From: Galeruca laticollis
Taxonomy: Eukaryota > Arthropoda > Insecta > Coleoptera > Chrysomelidae
NCBI GenBank assembly: GCA_963921935.1
Contig: OY998175.1
Span: forward strand, 224,022,517 to 224,086,516
Length of the DNA stretch: 64,000 nucleotides
Direction of reading: 5' to 3'
Positions 10,401 through 22,203 of this stretch are shown one piece after another (the first letter of the stretch is position 1; every line of letters begins with the position of its first letter). The notes under the pieces were generated by a model. That model worked only from the letters and a program-made list of their open reading frames with translations, made no database searches and had not been told where the DNA came from. A program made the position numbers and the translations under genes.

Positions 10401-11199
10401 TCACCATGACACAGGAGATTTGGTGGAAATGATTTTTAATTCTGGTGTGTTGTTTTCATATGCTTCGATGATAGATTGAGTAATAATATTTGCAGCTTCA
10501 TCAGTCTGTTTTTTGTGATTTAATCTAATACATGGTTTAGGGAAATTTACCCATAGTAATTTTTCTGGGAGGACCGGGAAGTGATCGCTCCCAGGTGTAT
10601 CATATAGGGTGCTCCATTGATAGTTTGTTGAGAGAATTTGGGAACATAGTGTAATGTCTAAACATGGAAGTGAGGACGTAGATGAAGATATATAGGTGGG
10701 AGAGTCATCGTTAAATATGTGAAGATTTTCATTTTCTATTATATTTTCTATAATTCTACCTCGTTGGTCTGTATGTGCTGAACCCCATATGGTGTTGTTG
10801 GCGCCTAAATCTCCGGTCATGATTATTGGGGATGGTATTTGATGTATTATGTTTGTCATTTGCGTTGATTTTAGCTGATGGAGGAATGTAGAGAGTACAA
10901 ATAGTAGTTTCTATTTTTCCGACGATGGTGACTGCATGAGCCTCTAAGTTGGTGTTAAGGTTTATCCTTTTATAGGGATAATTTTCTTTTATGAGTAGAG
11001 CTACGCCTCCTGAGACTCTGAGGAATTTAGTGCGGTCTCTTCTCTCTATATTGAAACCTGCTATTTTAAGTTGGTCAGTGGTTTTAAGATTTGTTTCTTG
11101 AATGGAAAGTACCTGGGGATGGTTTGTATTGGTAAGTAGTTTGAGTTCTCCTAAGTAACTTTTAATACTGTTTATGTTCCAATGGATCAAGTTATTCAT
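10401..11199 (-). pseudogene. LINE AP-like endonuclease
   Basis: Begins MNNLIHWNINSIKS at 11199, the typical ORF2 start for this LINE group (asparagine of the first active-site strand). Next come LSIQETNLK (catalytic Glu), then TLYIPPS and, after a frame change near 10860, IIMTGDLGANNTIWGS (D and N motif) and finally TPGSDHFPVL (the S-D-H motif). All catalytic landmarks of an APE-type endonuclease, which nicks target DNA, are visible. The two halves overlap in different frames (10756-10859), showing a single frameshift. Confidence 0.88.
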
Positions 11200-11214
11200 T
11201 TTTATTTAGTTTAC

Positions 11215-12297
11215 GATCTTTAGAGCTGTTGCGACTGGAAGAGGTACTTTTCGAGGATAAAGAGGAGGAGGATTTTTCTCTGTTTAAGGTAATATGTTTG
11301 TCATGTTTGGATTGTCGGTAAGGGTTATTGGTTTTTAGGGACGATTTTAGGGGGTTGGTTTTAGGGGTCTGGGATGAGGTTGATGGTCTGGTATTAGGTT
11401 GATGGGGTTGAAGAAATAGCGGTTTTATTACTGTCTGGTTTTTTCCTTAAGATTTCTGAGAAGGTAATGTCGAAAGCTGGATTTTGTAGTTTGTATTCTT
11501 TTTTTGCTTCAAAGAGTATGGTATTTTTTTCTTTTTTCTGTTACTCTGATTTTTTGTATATTAAGTTCCATTTTGAATATTTGGCATCCTTTGTACCGCA
11601 GAGAATGTTCTAGACAATTAACCCATTGAGGGGGCGGATTGCATGGGTTTTCTTCATGAGATGCTTTTGCGCATCTGGGGCAGATGGCTTGATTTCTGCA
11701 GTTATCCGATGTATGCCCAAATCTTTGACAGTTAAAACAGCGGAGGGGGTTTGGTATGTAAGGGCGGATCCTCATGTTTATGTATCCAGCTTCGATTTTT
11801 TCAGGTAGTTTTAAGGTTTTGAAGGTTGATAGTAAGGTAGCTGATGGCGCTATTTTTCCATATATTCTGGTATTTAGTATTTTACCTTCTATCACGCCTT
11901 GGGGTTGCAAATTCTCCAGTATTTCTTCTGTATCACAGTTTAATAAATATTTGCAGGTGTTAACTCCTTTTACTACGTTTAGTGTTCTATGGGGTTAGAC
12001 TGTTATTTCCAAATAGTTTAACTTGTTTAAAAAATTTGTTTTCTCAAATTTCGCTTGATAGTTAACTTCTATCAGTAGTATTCTATTCCTTAGTTTTTCC
12101 GTATTTTGAGTTTCTCCTATTAAAGAGGTAAGTGATTTATAGATTGTGAAAATTGACACTTTCTCAACACTGTTTTCTTTTCCATTGATTATATAGTACT
12201 TTTCATAAGATATTGGGTTTTCATATATTTGTGGTGAATATATTTGAGGTCTCTTCTGAGACCCGTATAGAGGGGGGTATTCAGGAAATAAGCTCAT
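11215..12297 (-). pseudogene. LINE ORF1 gag-like protein with CCHC knuckles
   Basis: The N-terminal piece (12297-11995) starts with a Pro/Tyr-rich segment. The second piece (11910-11509) carries LRCFNCQRFGHTSDNC, a CX2CX4HX4C knuckle, followed by a second Cys/His set (CPRCAKASHEENPC) and a third Cys-containing segment. ORF1 proteins of I and Jockey elements bind their RNA through such knuckles. A frameshift near 11990 and stops after 11509 break the ORF. A Pro/Lys-rich tail can be followed to about 11215, just before the endonuclease start at 11199. Confidence 0.82.
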
Positions 12298-12300
12298 AGA

Positions 12301-13190
12301 TTGATTCCACGAGTAGCCTAGGAATTATTCGGCCCATCGAAGCAGAGCTTGGATACCTCGATAAGGCTAAGTTCCATCCAGAGGGTGCCCGGTATCTGGA
12401 GGAACCGTTTACGACTCACTCAGCAGAGCCACGCATCCATTGGCACGGTGTCTCACACCTTGAGATTGCCAACATTTAAGGACAAATGCAGGGCGACACA
12501 AACGTGACTGGGGTACCATGGAGTGTCAAGCCCGTGCCCTCATTGAGGAAGAAAGACTTACCTCTCAGGCTTTTTCCTCCAAGTTCTCTCGGTCTCTGGA
12601 ATAACCTCCTGTGTCGTGTCAATCAAATGGTGTTCCCCTACGAAGACATGTTGTTTTGGGCGTGGAGTGTATATTCGAGATCAAGCACACGCCATACAAA
12701 ACAAAACCAGTAATAGACGTATTTTACCCAATAAAAGCTATTTCTAAAACTATCTTAGGACTTAAAGAGAGAACTATTTTTAATAAACAAAAAAACACAT
12801 TTTTGATTTTGAGATGACAAAAAAGAGGATGGATAAATAAAATTTGCTTAGATAAGATCTTAAGGAGGCAGTTCACCTTATTTAAAGGGTTATATCCCAC
12901 ATAAATCACAAATTTGGGATTACTAAGGGTTTTTAACCAATAACAATAAAATTACCACAAAGTATAGGTAAAACCTACCTCGTTTCTTGGTTTATACCAA
13001 ATGCTGATTCAAATAATTTCCTATCCAAAGAAATCATGAAGATCACTTTGTTTCTCTCCCACAACCTAACAAATACTCTATCCTTGACAAGTACTCTTGG
13101 TGGCCTAACTAGTAGGTATTAGTAAATCAAAAATACTGATTTTGCCTAGAGCCAGTGGCGTATCGCAAAATCAACACGTTACAAGCTTTT
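12301..13190. other. Unassigned stretch beside the LINE 5' end
   Basis: GC content is locally higher at 12310-12700. A plus-strand frame at 12486-12713 contains SLGLWNNLL...VFP, loosely like the C-terminal tail of some Jockey-group ORF2 proteins, but the match is too short to call. 12730-13190 shows nothing recognisable. Confidence 0.25.
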
Positions 13191-13300
13191 ACTTCATTTT
13201 TTTTTCTAATTCTTTGCCTACAAGGCATATGCGATAGTAACTTGGATGTTCTCCACCACAATTAATGCATTTTTGTGGAGTATTTTTGGTTTAGATGTTA
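13190..13300 (-). pseudogene. Jockey-type gag knuckle fragment
   Basis: Minus-strand codons give TPQKCINCGGEHPSYYRIC, matching the second gag knuckle of Jockey-group ORF1 (C-x2-C-x3-H-x5-C, usually HPANYRGC). Only this short piece is readable. Confidence 0.5.
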
Positions 13301-13492
13301 GATGCTTTCCTGTACTCTTACGCATCTAGTTTATTTCGAACAATATATTCTTGTTTGGCCATATGCCTGTAAGGATCTACATTCTTGTAATAATCTGGAT
13401 TTTCTAATAGGTTTAAGTTTATTATAACTCAAAAACATGATTCGTTAGTGTTATATTTCAAAAAAATTGGATCATTTAAAACAAAATTTCAC

Positions 13493-13704
13493 TAGTGTTT
13501 TTAAATGAAACTCAAGGTCTCTAGTTAATTCCACAATATAATACAAGTTATTGAAAATTCTAAAAAATTGACAATTGTTTCGATAAATCAATATAATCGA
13601 TGATATTGATTTATCGAAACAATTGTCAATTTTTTAGAATTTTCAATAACTTGTATTATATTGTGGAATTAACTAGAGACCTTGAGTTTCATTTAAAAAC
13701 ACTA
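13493..13704. repeat. 212-bp near-perfect palindrome
   Basis: The arms 13493-13594 and 13603-13704 (about 102 bp each) are complementary over essentially their whole length, with an 8-bp centre. The start TAGTGTTTTTAAATG pairs with the end CATTTAAAAACACTA, and the centre is flanked by ATATT repeats. I saw no mismatch when pairing the arms by eye. Such a hairpin is a plausible MITE or a recent inverted duplication. Confidence 0.9.
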
Positions 13705-13750
13705 ATATGAGCATATTCCACGAAGTAAGGGTCGAGACAGTCAATTTCAA
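13704..13750 (+). repeat. Dispersed repeat shared with 1816-1860
   Basis: Shares AATATGAG-ACATTCCA-GAAGTAAGGGTCGAGACAG-type sequence with the segment at 1816-1860, with only a few substitutions. It starts exactly where the palindrome ends, so the palindrome may lie at its edge. Confidence 0.5.
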
Positions 13751-14595
13751 AATTTCACTGTTTATTTGTAAAATGACATTTACATTTGTACTCCATTGTT
13801 TAAGAAACAGTCTCGCCGATATAGGTGCATCATTTTTAATTCAAAACAATATTTACACAGTATGTAATCCTACAGCATTTCTATCACATATCTATTTTTA
13901 TGTTGAGAATACCCTCAAATGTTAAACAAAATAATAAGTAGTAGTACATCATTGGAAATTTTATGACTCCGTTTACGCAGCATTGCCATGGCAGGGAAAT
14001 TATTGCATAGTTGTCTTTTTCTAGCACGTTGGCAGATAATTTATTGAACAATCCCGATGTTATGAATGAGATGCGAGGTCTATTCTTTTTCCACTTCATA
14101 GGGTTTACTCATACCAAAATAAATGGAATTAAACGTTGGATTCCGAAACAAGAATAAACAAAATCAAGTATAAAAATAAAAAACGGGACTTCAGATTCGT
14201 AAATCTCATCCCTCTTGACATTATTCCACGGTCTTGATGGTGTAGAAGGATTGAAATACAAATCCAAATGTAAAATGTAAATGAGTGGTAGATTTTCAGG
14301 TGTATATATATCTTTAATTTATTTAGCGAATTCCCCCGACGTCGGGGTTTAAATTGTATGTAAATAGGAACAGTGTCATGGTACATATATTACTTTTAAG
14401 AGGAATGTTTACTGTGCTAGTAGTACAGGATGTTTACCAAATTATTTGTGGACGATTCGTCAATCAATCTCTTGTTTATCTTTGATTCTTTTTTTTTCTA
14501 TCATCTAATGTTGTTTTCTTTGAGATTTTGTATGGTGTATTCCTTCTCCTCACTTATCATCGTAGTGAAATTCTTTTCGATACTTACTTACTTCC
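13751..14595. other. Non-coding stretch
   Basis: No coding signal recognised. It includes a 13-bp sequence GTACATATATTAC (14381-14393) that recurs at 15373-15385 and may be a target duplication of the LINE fragment lying between them. Confidence 0.3.
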
Positions 14596-14599
14596 TTGA

Positions 14600-15365
14600 T
14601 CATTTCGTCACTGGGATGTGACATATCGATCCATTCTGATAATCAAGCAGCTATCAAAGCATTGAGCTCCTATGTCGTTGACTCAAAGTTGGCATGGGAG
14701 TGCCGAAGAAAACTTGATGAATTAGGCAAGAATAACAGGGTCTCTTTAGTCTGGGTTCCTGGCCACTCGGGAATCACGGGAAATGGAGAGGTCAGTACAC
14801 TTGCCAGGAAAGGAGCACAAATGACCTTTATTGGCCCGGAGCCTTTCTTTGGTGTGGCAAAATGCTCCTACAAGAAATAGTTTCGGAAGAAACAGGAAAC
14901 CGAAGCACTCTGGCGGCTTCCCTGGTTGGAACATGCCAAAAAGTTCCTGGGAAACTTTGACACTGCTAGATCCAAAAAATATTTGGACCTCAGTAAAGAT
15001 GAGTTACCTATCCTCTCGGGCTTTCTTACAGGACACTGATGCCTTAGAAAGCACTTAATGAGAATAGGTCTAGCAGAGATTGACGAGTGTAGATTCTGTG
15101 GGGAGGAGGATGAAACTCCGGATCATCTAGTTCTGGAATTCCTCTCCATTGCAAGCCAACGCAAGAAATGCTTCGGACAAGAAACTTGTAAGAGTGAGGA
15201 CCTAACCTCGTTGAAGCCGTCCCAAATACTAGAGTTCATTAGAACCTTGGAAGTGGAAGGCGAGCTGTAGTAGTAGCGAGAACAGCTCTGATAGGGGGGC
15301 ACAATAAACCTTTGGTTTCAGTGCACTGTAACCCCGTTAAAATCTAATCTTATCGTATCGTATAG
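14600..15365 (+). pseudogene. 5'-truncated LINE: RNase H and 3' end
   Basis: Plus-strand codons from 14608 give IHSDNQAAIKAL (RNase H catalytic Asp), then VSLVWVPGHSGITGNGEVS (C-terminal motif with His; the usual Asp of GNE-AD is lost), then after frame changes a CRFCGEEDETPDHLVLE Cys/His motif (15088-15138) and a stop at 15268. A tail with AATAAA (15302) and repeated ATCGT follows. This is the 3' end of a second LINE of the same broad group but in the opposite orientation to the 7.6-12.3 kb copy. The enclosing 13-bp duplication (14381-14393, 15373-15385) supports a truncated insertion of about 980 bp. Confidence 0.75.
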
Positions 15366-15385
15366 TACAAAAGTACATATATTAC

Positions 15386-16550
15386 CTGTGCTGAGTCGGC
15401 GAATTGAAATTATCGGAGTATCTGTTTATTGCGTTTATTACCGACACTAAGGTACCGAAGAATACCAAGTGTCTGTGATTTGTTCCATCACGCGGTGACA
15501 GTAGATTACTTATTACAAGTACTGTCCTAAATTTTAAAATCGACCTAATCGCGAAACCACGCCTCCGGCGCCGATGGAAGTGTCTTCAGCTGAATAGTAT
15601 TGTGGTGATTGGCTGGAGACTGTTGAACTCAGTTATCGTGAATCGTAAATGATTATCTTGTATCTCTCCTACCTGGAGTAAATCGCACCTTTTCTTAGTC
15701 GATGGTGAAAAGACTAATTTAGTGTCACGCTATTTCTTCAGCGAAAGAACCATACGGTATCAGAACTATTATTTTATGATAACGAGTTCATTTATCACTA
15801 ATATTGACATTGTTTTAGGGAACTTCAGTGTTATGCTGTTTTATAGAATAGCCGTTAAGAAATATATTGACGTAACTTCCACAAAGCCTATGTGTTTTAT
15901 TTTGTTTTCGAGTAATTCAGTAATATTATATTATATTACATTTTCTTTTTTGAATAAACGGAAAATAATTTCTATAATAAACTAATTTTTTAGTTCGCAA
16001 ACTCCGCGACATTTATCGTTTGTGTATTTATATAATTTTGGTTTGTATACTTGTTGTTCCTTGGAGACTATTTATTCCTCGAACAATTACCGTGTAGTGT
16101 TGGGTGATAATTTGTTTTTATGTATATATTAGTTTTTGAACGTTTGTAAGATTTTGTATCTCATTGTTGCTGTCTGTTGTTGGTACGTATGCATGTACCC
16201 ATATTGTAAATTTTTTTATGTTCTGTTCTCTGACGCTCGTCAAACATGTTAATAAACTGGTTAACATAATAAACCGCGTTTTAGTGAGTACATCCCTAAC
16301 CTCCACAGACACATTACCGAAAATACATCATTTTTCATAATTTCTCTCGCTTATCGCAGTTTTTGAAATTTTCCCTGTGAATTAAAATTTCTGCTGCCCT
16401 TTAATTATTTTTCCGGTTGATTAACTTTCCTAAAATAAACCCACGACTCTTAGCTCGCCAACCAAAACAAGAGTGCCTTTCGCATACGTCTTAATTGTTT
16501 ATCGCCCAGTATCGTTTCAAATAATAATACGTCCTCTTGGTCCCATCCAA
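15386..16550. other. Non-coding stretch, nothing recognised
   Basis: AT-rich, with short open frames on both strands that show no family motif. A short GC-rich patch lies near 15560-15600. Confidence 0.3.
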
Positions 16551-16559
16551 GGAAACTTG

Positions 16560-16745
16560 GAGAAATTGGTACCATACAATTAAGACGGTACCACTAGCTA
16601 GACTTCTGTACGCCATCAAAGCTTTCATTGCTTTACTAGCAGTTATTTCAACATGCTCTCTATAGTTATCTCTAGATATTTAACTTCATATTTCCAATCT
16701 ATGATTTTCCCGTTTAAAGATAGAGGTTTTGCAGCTACGTGTTCT
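16560..16745 (-). pseudogene. Jockey-type RT thumb fragment
   Basis: Minus-strand codons from 16745 give KPLSLNGKIIDW then KYEVKYLEITIES, the pattern that follows the palm in Jockey-group RTs (I-W...VKYLGV). A short helical segment follows with stops. It is only the region after the catalytic palm. Confidence 0.6.
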
Positions 16746-16789
16746 TTTCTGGGTGATTGGAATTACTGTGGTCTTATTTGGAGCTGACA

Positions 16790-17260
16790 AGAGAGTACGG
16801 GAAAAAGTCTAAAGTGCTAGCGGGCAATTTATTTGTAATTAATATTCCCACTCAATTTCGGTGGTTTATGTTCTAGTTGCCTGAGTAGTAAATGCGGCCT
16901 CCATTTACAGTACACATTCCATTGTTCGCCCACCAAGTTTCTGAGATTCCTAATACATCTATGACTAGCTTCTCGATTTCTTGAGTTAGATTAGCTGATT
17001 TTCCCGCTTAAAATAGACTTTGTACGTTCCAGGTCACTATATTTATAATTTTGCTGGCATTTAGTCTTTGTATCCTGGTTTAATTGGCTTCGTTCAGAAC
17101 TGATCCTTCCAGAGATTCGATCGGGAAACTTATTTTACCTCCGGAACTTTTTGAATTGAATGTTGTGATCATGTGGTTTTCAATTTGCAGCCGCATACTC
17201 TGGATCAGACGCCTTCGTCACTTCGAGACCTTACCGGCATGGGTGTCCCTACCAGTAGCT
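16790..17260 (-). pseudogene. LINE endonuclease N-terminal fragment
   Basis: Minus-strand codons from about 17050 give NIVTWNVQSLF, then IDVLGISETWW (catalytic Glu), then NGGRIYYSGN and VGILITNKL. These are the first strands of an APE-type endonuclease in the RTE/craniofacial-development-like LINE group. A basic, Arg-rich leader (17260-17100) precedes it. The C-terminal half with the D/N and SDH motifs is absent. Interspersed stops mark a pseudogene. Confidence 0.7.
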
Positions 17261-17529
17261 ACGCTACCGCCGCCATCGCTCCCTGGAAGTAAGGTTACTG
17301 AGCCCTCTCACAAACGACAAGGTATTGATTCCCTTAGAGAGATTATCAATCCCGTCTTTTTTTGCTATTTTTGGTATGAAGGTTACCACTGCCATTGGAT
17401 GAGTGTAGGAAATTAAAAAAGGGAGATGTTTCATATTTTCTACGTCATAACTCAAAATTAATTCATCCTGTATCACAGGCCGCTCTCTTTGAGCTCTTTT
17501 GACCCCTTTTGTATGGTGGATCAATCCGT

Positions 17530-18760
17530 GTGATATCTACTGCTTGCTACAGCATGCGGTGTGAGTTCGCCATCTTTATAATTTTTTTCCATTTCTGTCT
17601 GTCCCCAGTCACTGACTCCCATTTTCTTTAAGTTTATAAATCACCTGATCTTCCCATCTAAGTTTGAGACGTCTTCTGGCTCTGGGGTTGGCAGGCTTCT
17701 AGTCAGTGATTTCCCTTATTGGATCGTCCTTATTCCTTCTTCGAAGATGTCCGTACCATCTTAGACGCTGCGCTTTTATATGTCTGACTATATCTTTACC
17801 ATTTATGTACTGACTTATTTCGTTGTTATATAGCCTTCTGTACCCTGCATTCGAGATTTTCTTCATCTTTATCAGTTATGCTCATATTTTCACCGGCATA
17901 CGTTATTACTGGTCGTATTGCGACTTTATAAATGTTAATTTTGGTTTTTTTACTGATGCATGCATTTGTCCCTTAGTAGTTTCTGATACTACCAATACAC
18001 TTTGTTCCCTGCTATTATTCTTGCGTTTATCTCCGCACTTCTGTTGTTCTTCTCATCAATTACTATTCCCAGGTATCTGAATTAACATGCTCTTTGAAAA
18101 GTGTAACCTCCCATATTTATAGTGGCTGTGTTGTCTGTCTTCCTCAAAATTTGCATATATGTTGTCTTCTCTTGGTTAGCTACCAGCCCTCTCTTTGCTG
18201 CCTCTTTTATTAAGTTCTTGAAAGTAGTTTCTAGGGTTTCTTTGTCTCTGATAATTAAAGCTAAATCATCGGCATAACCTATTATTTGTGTGGAGCTGTG
18301 ACTAATCATCCCTTTTATGTCTATTGCTTTAATCACTCTATCTAGGGTTATGCTAAAAAGAGTTGTAGACAAACTATCTCTTTGCCTTACACCTACATCA
18401 ATGCTTATGTCTCCTGTATTCCCGTCTCTGGTTATCAACTTTGCAGTAGAATCCTTCATTGTCATTTTCACTAGTCTTATTAGTTTTTCAGAAATTCCTA
18501 TGTTCCTCATATTGGATATTAGTCATCCTCTGTTGACAGGGTCAAACGCTTGCTGAAAGTCAATGAATAATACATGTAGACCTATGTCATGCTCATAACA
18601 CTTTTCGATAGTCTGTGTTAGTAGGTGTATGGCGTCTACCGTAGATCTTCGTTTTCTAAATCCTTGTTGATATTGACCTAATATGGGTTCAGCCTATTTA
18701 TTTAGTTCTATTTTTATTAGATTGGTTAATATCTTGAATGTACTGTTAAGCAGCATTATA
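17530..18760 (-). pseudogene. RTE-like LINE: reverse transcriptase palm to C-terminus
   Basis: Minus-strand reading gives GFRKRRSTVDAI and HVLFIDFQQAFDPVNR (motif A, about 18560-18660), then VGVRQRDSLSTTLF (motif B) and IIGYADDLALI (motif C, YADD near 18275). The C-terminal part (18080-17530) is full of stops but still shows ARIIAGNKVYW and a terminal KKMGVSDWGQ-like segment as in RTE-type ORF2 tails. Motif B reads RQRDS where RQGD/PQGS is usual, a likely inactivating change. It continues from the fingers at 18746-19285. Confidence 0.82.
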
Positions 18761-19603
18761 CTTCTGTAATTCTACATTGGTTTGGTCTTCTTTTTTGAAA
18801 ATTGGAACTATATGTCCAATACTCCAGTCGTTTGGCATGCGTTCTTCTGCCCATATATTCATTATCAGGTCATATATTTGTTGAAGTGAGGCTTCTCCTC
18901 CATGTTGGATTAGTTCGTTATTTATATCATCTGGACCTGCCGCCTTGTTTGGTTGGAGTTGCTTCACAACATCTATGAATTCCTTGAAACAGGGTCTGTA
19001 CTGCTGTTCATTGATTTCTCCCTCCGTTACTGCCTCCTTATAATTTTCGTCCATAATATGATTGTTTTGGAATAGATTTTGAAAGTATGTTTCCCATTCT
19101 TTTTTATTTATTTTCACTGTCCCAATTGCGTTTCTGCTACTGTATTGCTTTTTTACATATTCGAAGAGTTTCCTATTATCCCTATTGTTCTTTTCTATTT
19201 TTTCCATTTGTTCTGCAACCCAATTTGATTTTTTTCTTCTGTACATTTTTTCCGCTTTTTGCCTTATCTTCCTGTATTCGTCCATCTCTTCATATTTTCC
19301 TGTTTACAACCATTTATTCCTTGCTTGTTTTTTCTCTACGCTTGCCAGCTTACATTCTTCGTCAAACCATTCTCTGGATACTTTGATTTGTTGTAATCCT
19401 GTTTCTTTCTCTGCAGAGTCTATCATGCTATTTTTAATGATCTTCCATTCACTGTCTATATCTCCTTTTTTAATATGAATTATCAGTTTGTTTGTTAGGG
19501 TTTCCGCATAATTATTTTCACCCTTCTCTCTTTCCAGCTGTTTTAAGTTCCACTGTCTTTTGTTGTGTCTGGAAGGTTTATATCTTGATATTTTCATGTT
19601 CAT
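18746..19603 (-). pseudogene. RTE-like LINE: linker and RT fingers
   Basis: The piece 19603-19304 is the linker between endonuclease and RT (WKIIKNSMIDSAEKETG ... WFDEECKLA...KQARNKWL). The piece 19285-18746 continues with a charged coiled region and the fingers motif NKAAGPDDINNELIQHGG and VPIFKKED. Order and spacing are typical of RTE/craft-like ORF2. A frameshift at about 19290 separates the pieces. Confidence 0.82.
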
Positions 19604-20560
19604 CTTCGCTATTAGTAAAATGTTGTCTGTATCTGCTTTTGCTCATCGGTATGACCTCGTGTCTTTACCCATTTTCATCCATTTCTTTGATATCAACAAA
19701 CATGATCGATTTGGTTGCCGCTTCTCTTTCCTGGGAGTAACCAAGTTGTCTTGTGCTCCTTTTTATGCCTAAATTTTGTCTACGCAGCTAGGTTGCACAG
19801 TAAGATTTTCAAATATTTTTGTAGTTTTTTCTTTATCAATATCCTCTTCTTCTTCGGACATTGATCTACTGCTGAATGTTCTTCTTTTGGGTTTGGAACC
19901 TGATGGTTTAACTGTATCTTTCCCTCGCATGTTTTGTTTTAATCCATTTAATGAGTAAGTCATTCCGTTTATCCACAGTCTGTTATAATTTAGATTCCTT
20001 TGATGTCTTTCATTCCTTGCTTGTTTCATGTATGATCTGAGTTCTTTCCGTTGTATTAGTACTTCTCTAATAAAGTCTTCGTTTATGTATATTGGTGTAT
20101 TTTCAATTTGTTTGTTCGTTTTAATATTTCTACTTTCTTCTTGTATTCCTTCAGTCCCAGCAAAATCGGTCTTGGTTTACTAGGGTTAATATTTTGTTTC
20201 CCTATTCATCTAGCCTCTATAACTTCATCGCTTTTAAGTTGCAGCTCCAGCTCCTCCATCACATTTTGTTAGACACTCATTAGTTGCAGCTCATCTTCGT
20301 TTCCCGTTTCTCTTACTCCCTGTAATATAAGGTTTCTGCTCCTCGCTTCACGCTCTAATTTTTCTATTTTCTCTTCATGCCTGCCTAAAGCATCTTTCAA
20401 ATCTTGGTTCTTCAGTCTAATGCGGTTGTTTTCTCTTCTTATTTCCGCCGCTCTGAATGCTATCTATTTTTTTCTCAATCCTTTCATTTATATTTTCTAT
20501 TTCTTCTAGTTCTCCCAATATTTTCCCCCATCTCTGAATTTTCTTCTATTTTGGAATTGA
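19604..20560 (-). pseudogene. RTE-like LINE: ORF1-like region and endonuclease remnant
   Basis: Just upstream of the linker, codons at about 19600-19680 give ADTDNILLIAKM, the end of an endonuclease domain (usual AD-DTDH-LV). Further upstream, 20030-19769 and the degraded stretch 20560-20040 read as a coiled coil followed by SRNLILQGVRE and PRPILLGLKEYKKKVEILK, the RNA-binding pattern of L1-type ORF1 proteins. Most of the endonuclease is missing, so the two regions seem joined by a deletion near 19700-19780. Many stops are present. Confidence 0.6.
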
Positions 20561-21600
20561 CAGGTACCTCGTCACAGACCTAGTTTTTATTTACCAAGAT
20601 CCTACTCAATTCAAATCTCGGCCCGGTGTCTGTGCTAGCTGTACTCTATCGTTTCCTTCACCGTATAATTCGTTTTGTTTCCTAATTCAATTGTTGTATA
20701 TTCCAGTTGTAATGAATTTATTTCTTAGATTACGGTCCTGTATTTTCACACTGGTTCACAGGTTATTCTTCTTAATAATAGCAATATCAAATATCGAGTT
20801 ATTATTATTATTATTACTATTTATTTGCCTTATAATGAATATATGCACTGTATATAAAATTTAATTTCAATTTGGACGTTTTTCTCAAAATCCCAAGAAT
20901 ATAGATAGTTCTTTTAATAAATTTGCTTTGCGGATCGACAACATTCTTCCTGATTCCTTTGCGCTTATTATCTTTTTAAAAATGTATCACAGGTAATGCA
21001 TTTCTAATTTAATTATTACCTTTAAATAATTTATGTATTTTTGGATAGATACGATCTCACAAGACGGCAAATTGCTAACCACCTGAGTACAAAACCTCTT
21101 AAATAATCAATAAAGTAATTACAGGCGAATTACTCTGTAGGGCACGCAGTTGATGTCAGAATCAAGACATTATGTGATAACGCCTCTAATTTATGCTCTC
21201 TTGATAATTAAAATAATATCAAGTGCCATATTTTAGCAGACACTCTAAGCGTTAAGAAACTAGATTACGTTCAAAGTAGTGTCTTGATTGGGGGATTCAT
21301 GTGAATAATTGAGATGATTTGGTTTTAAATATGGATCCTTGGATTAATTAACATCATAGAAATTAATAAAATGTAATGATCTTGTCTCTCATCTAAATTT
21401 AGGAACATTAATTTGAATTTCGAACAGTAAAGACGTATTGTGTCTCAAACTCGCTTATCATATTTACAATAAAAACCAAGCTTCGATTGAATAACAATTA
21501 GTAATATTAAATGGAATGAACAATATACCAAGTCAATACTATAATGGTTAGTCCATTTTCAATTATTTCTTAAAAATACAGTATAATACTGAAAACATTA
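20561..21600. other. Non-coding stretch with short ATT microsatellite
   Basis: Nothing recognised apart from an (ATT)n-like tract near 20800-20822. Confidence 0.35.
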
Positions 21601-21619
21601 TTCTCAGTTTTCAAAAATA

Positions 21620-22203
21620 TGGGATGCCAAATGAAACGATGATGGTTGTACAAAATGAAATTGCCATTCAACCTAATCAAATAATATCAATAGATGAAGC
21701 AAACCTACAAAATGCTTTACAACAACATCAACAAAGGTTGCAACAAATGCAACAAGAAAAATTGCGATCAGCAAATGCAACAACAAATTGATCAGCTGCA
21801 GAAACAGAGGGTACAAATTAGAGTGGAACAACTTGGAAATTCAAATAATACGGTAAAAGGAGGGAGACAGTCTAGAAAAAATTCGGAATCTCGACACACT
21901 TATTATACTGACAAAAAGGAACTAGAAACGAAAGTTGATTGGACTTGTAAAAGTTATAAACTAAAGAAGAAGAATTCACCGAAGAGACGTATCAGAAAAC
22001 CCTACCAACTCACAATCACCAACAAAGTAAAGCAGCAGGTGAGTATAAAACCACCCCCAAATATAATAGATAACAGTAAAAAATATGACCAGATTTATAG
22101 ATTACTATCTACTATTGGCATGATTGCTGCATCAAAATTATTAGCCTCAAAAGAAATTGAACATAAATCAAGAAGACTGAAGAGATGTGACCAAAATGTT
22201 TAA
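21620..22203 (+). pseudogene. Gln-rich protein pseudogene, possible zinc-finger remnant
   Basis: From ATG 21626 one frame reads through acidic and Gln-rich sequence (QIISIDEANLQNAL, then QHQQRLQQMQQEK) to a stop at 21788. After a shift, the frame 21694-22203 continues with Gln repeats, a basic stretch, a WTCKSYKLKKKN segment and KPYQLTITNKV. The last two look like C2H2 finger and linker remnants with Cys replaced (usual KPYQC-IC-K). I do not recognise the parent gene. The uninterrupted Gln-rich N-terminus is unlike the surrounding transposons, so this may be a decayed host gene copy. Alternative: an unrecognised element ORF. Confidence 0.4.

Larger units (their letters stand above)
7650..12300 (-). 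mobile_element. Near-full-length I/Jockey-group LINE, decayed
   Basis: Read from right to left, the order is gag-like ORF1 with two CCHC knuckles, AP endonuclease, reverse transcriptase, RNase H and a terminal Cys/His region. This is the gene order of LINEs of the I, R1 and LOA clades; Jockey proper lacks RNase H. All domains are present in order, but stops and frameshifts break ORF2 into at least five pieces. The 3' end lies near 7570-7650, where a short GATA-like repeat occurs; the 5' end is at or beyond 12300. Exact ends and target duplication were not identified. Confidence 0.85.
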
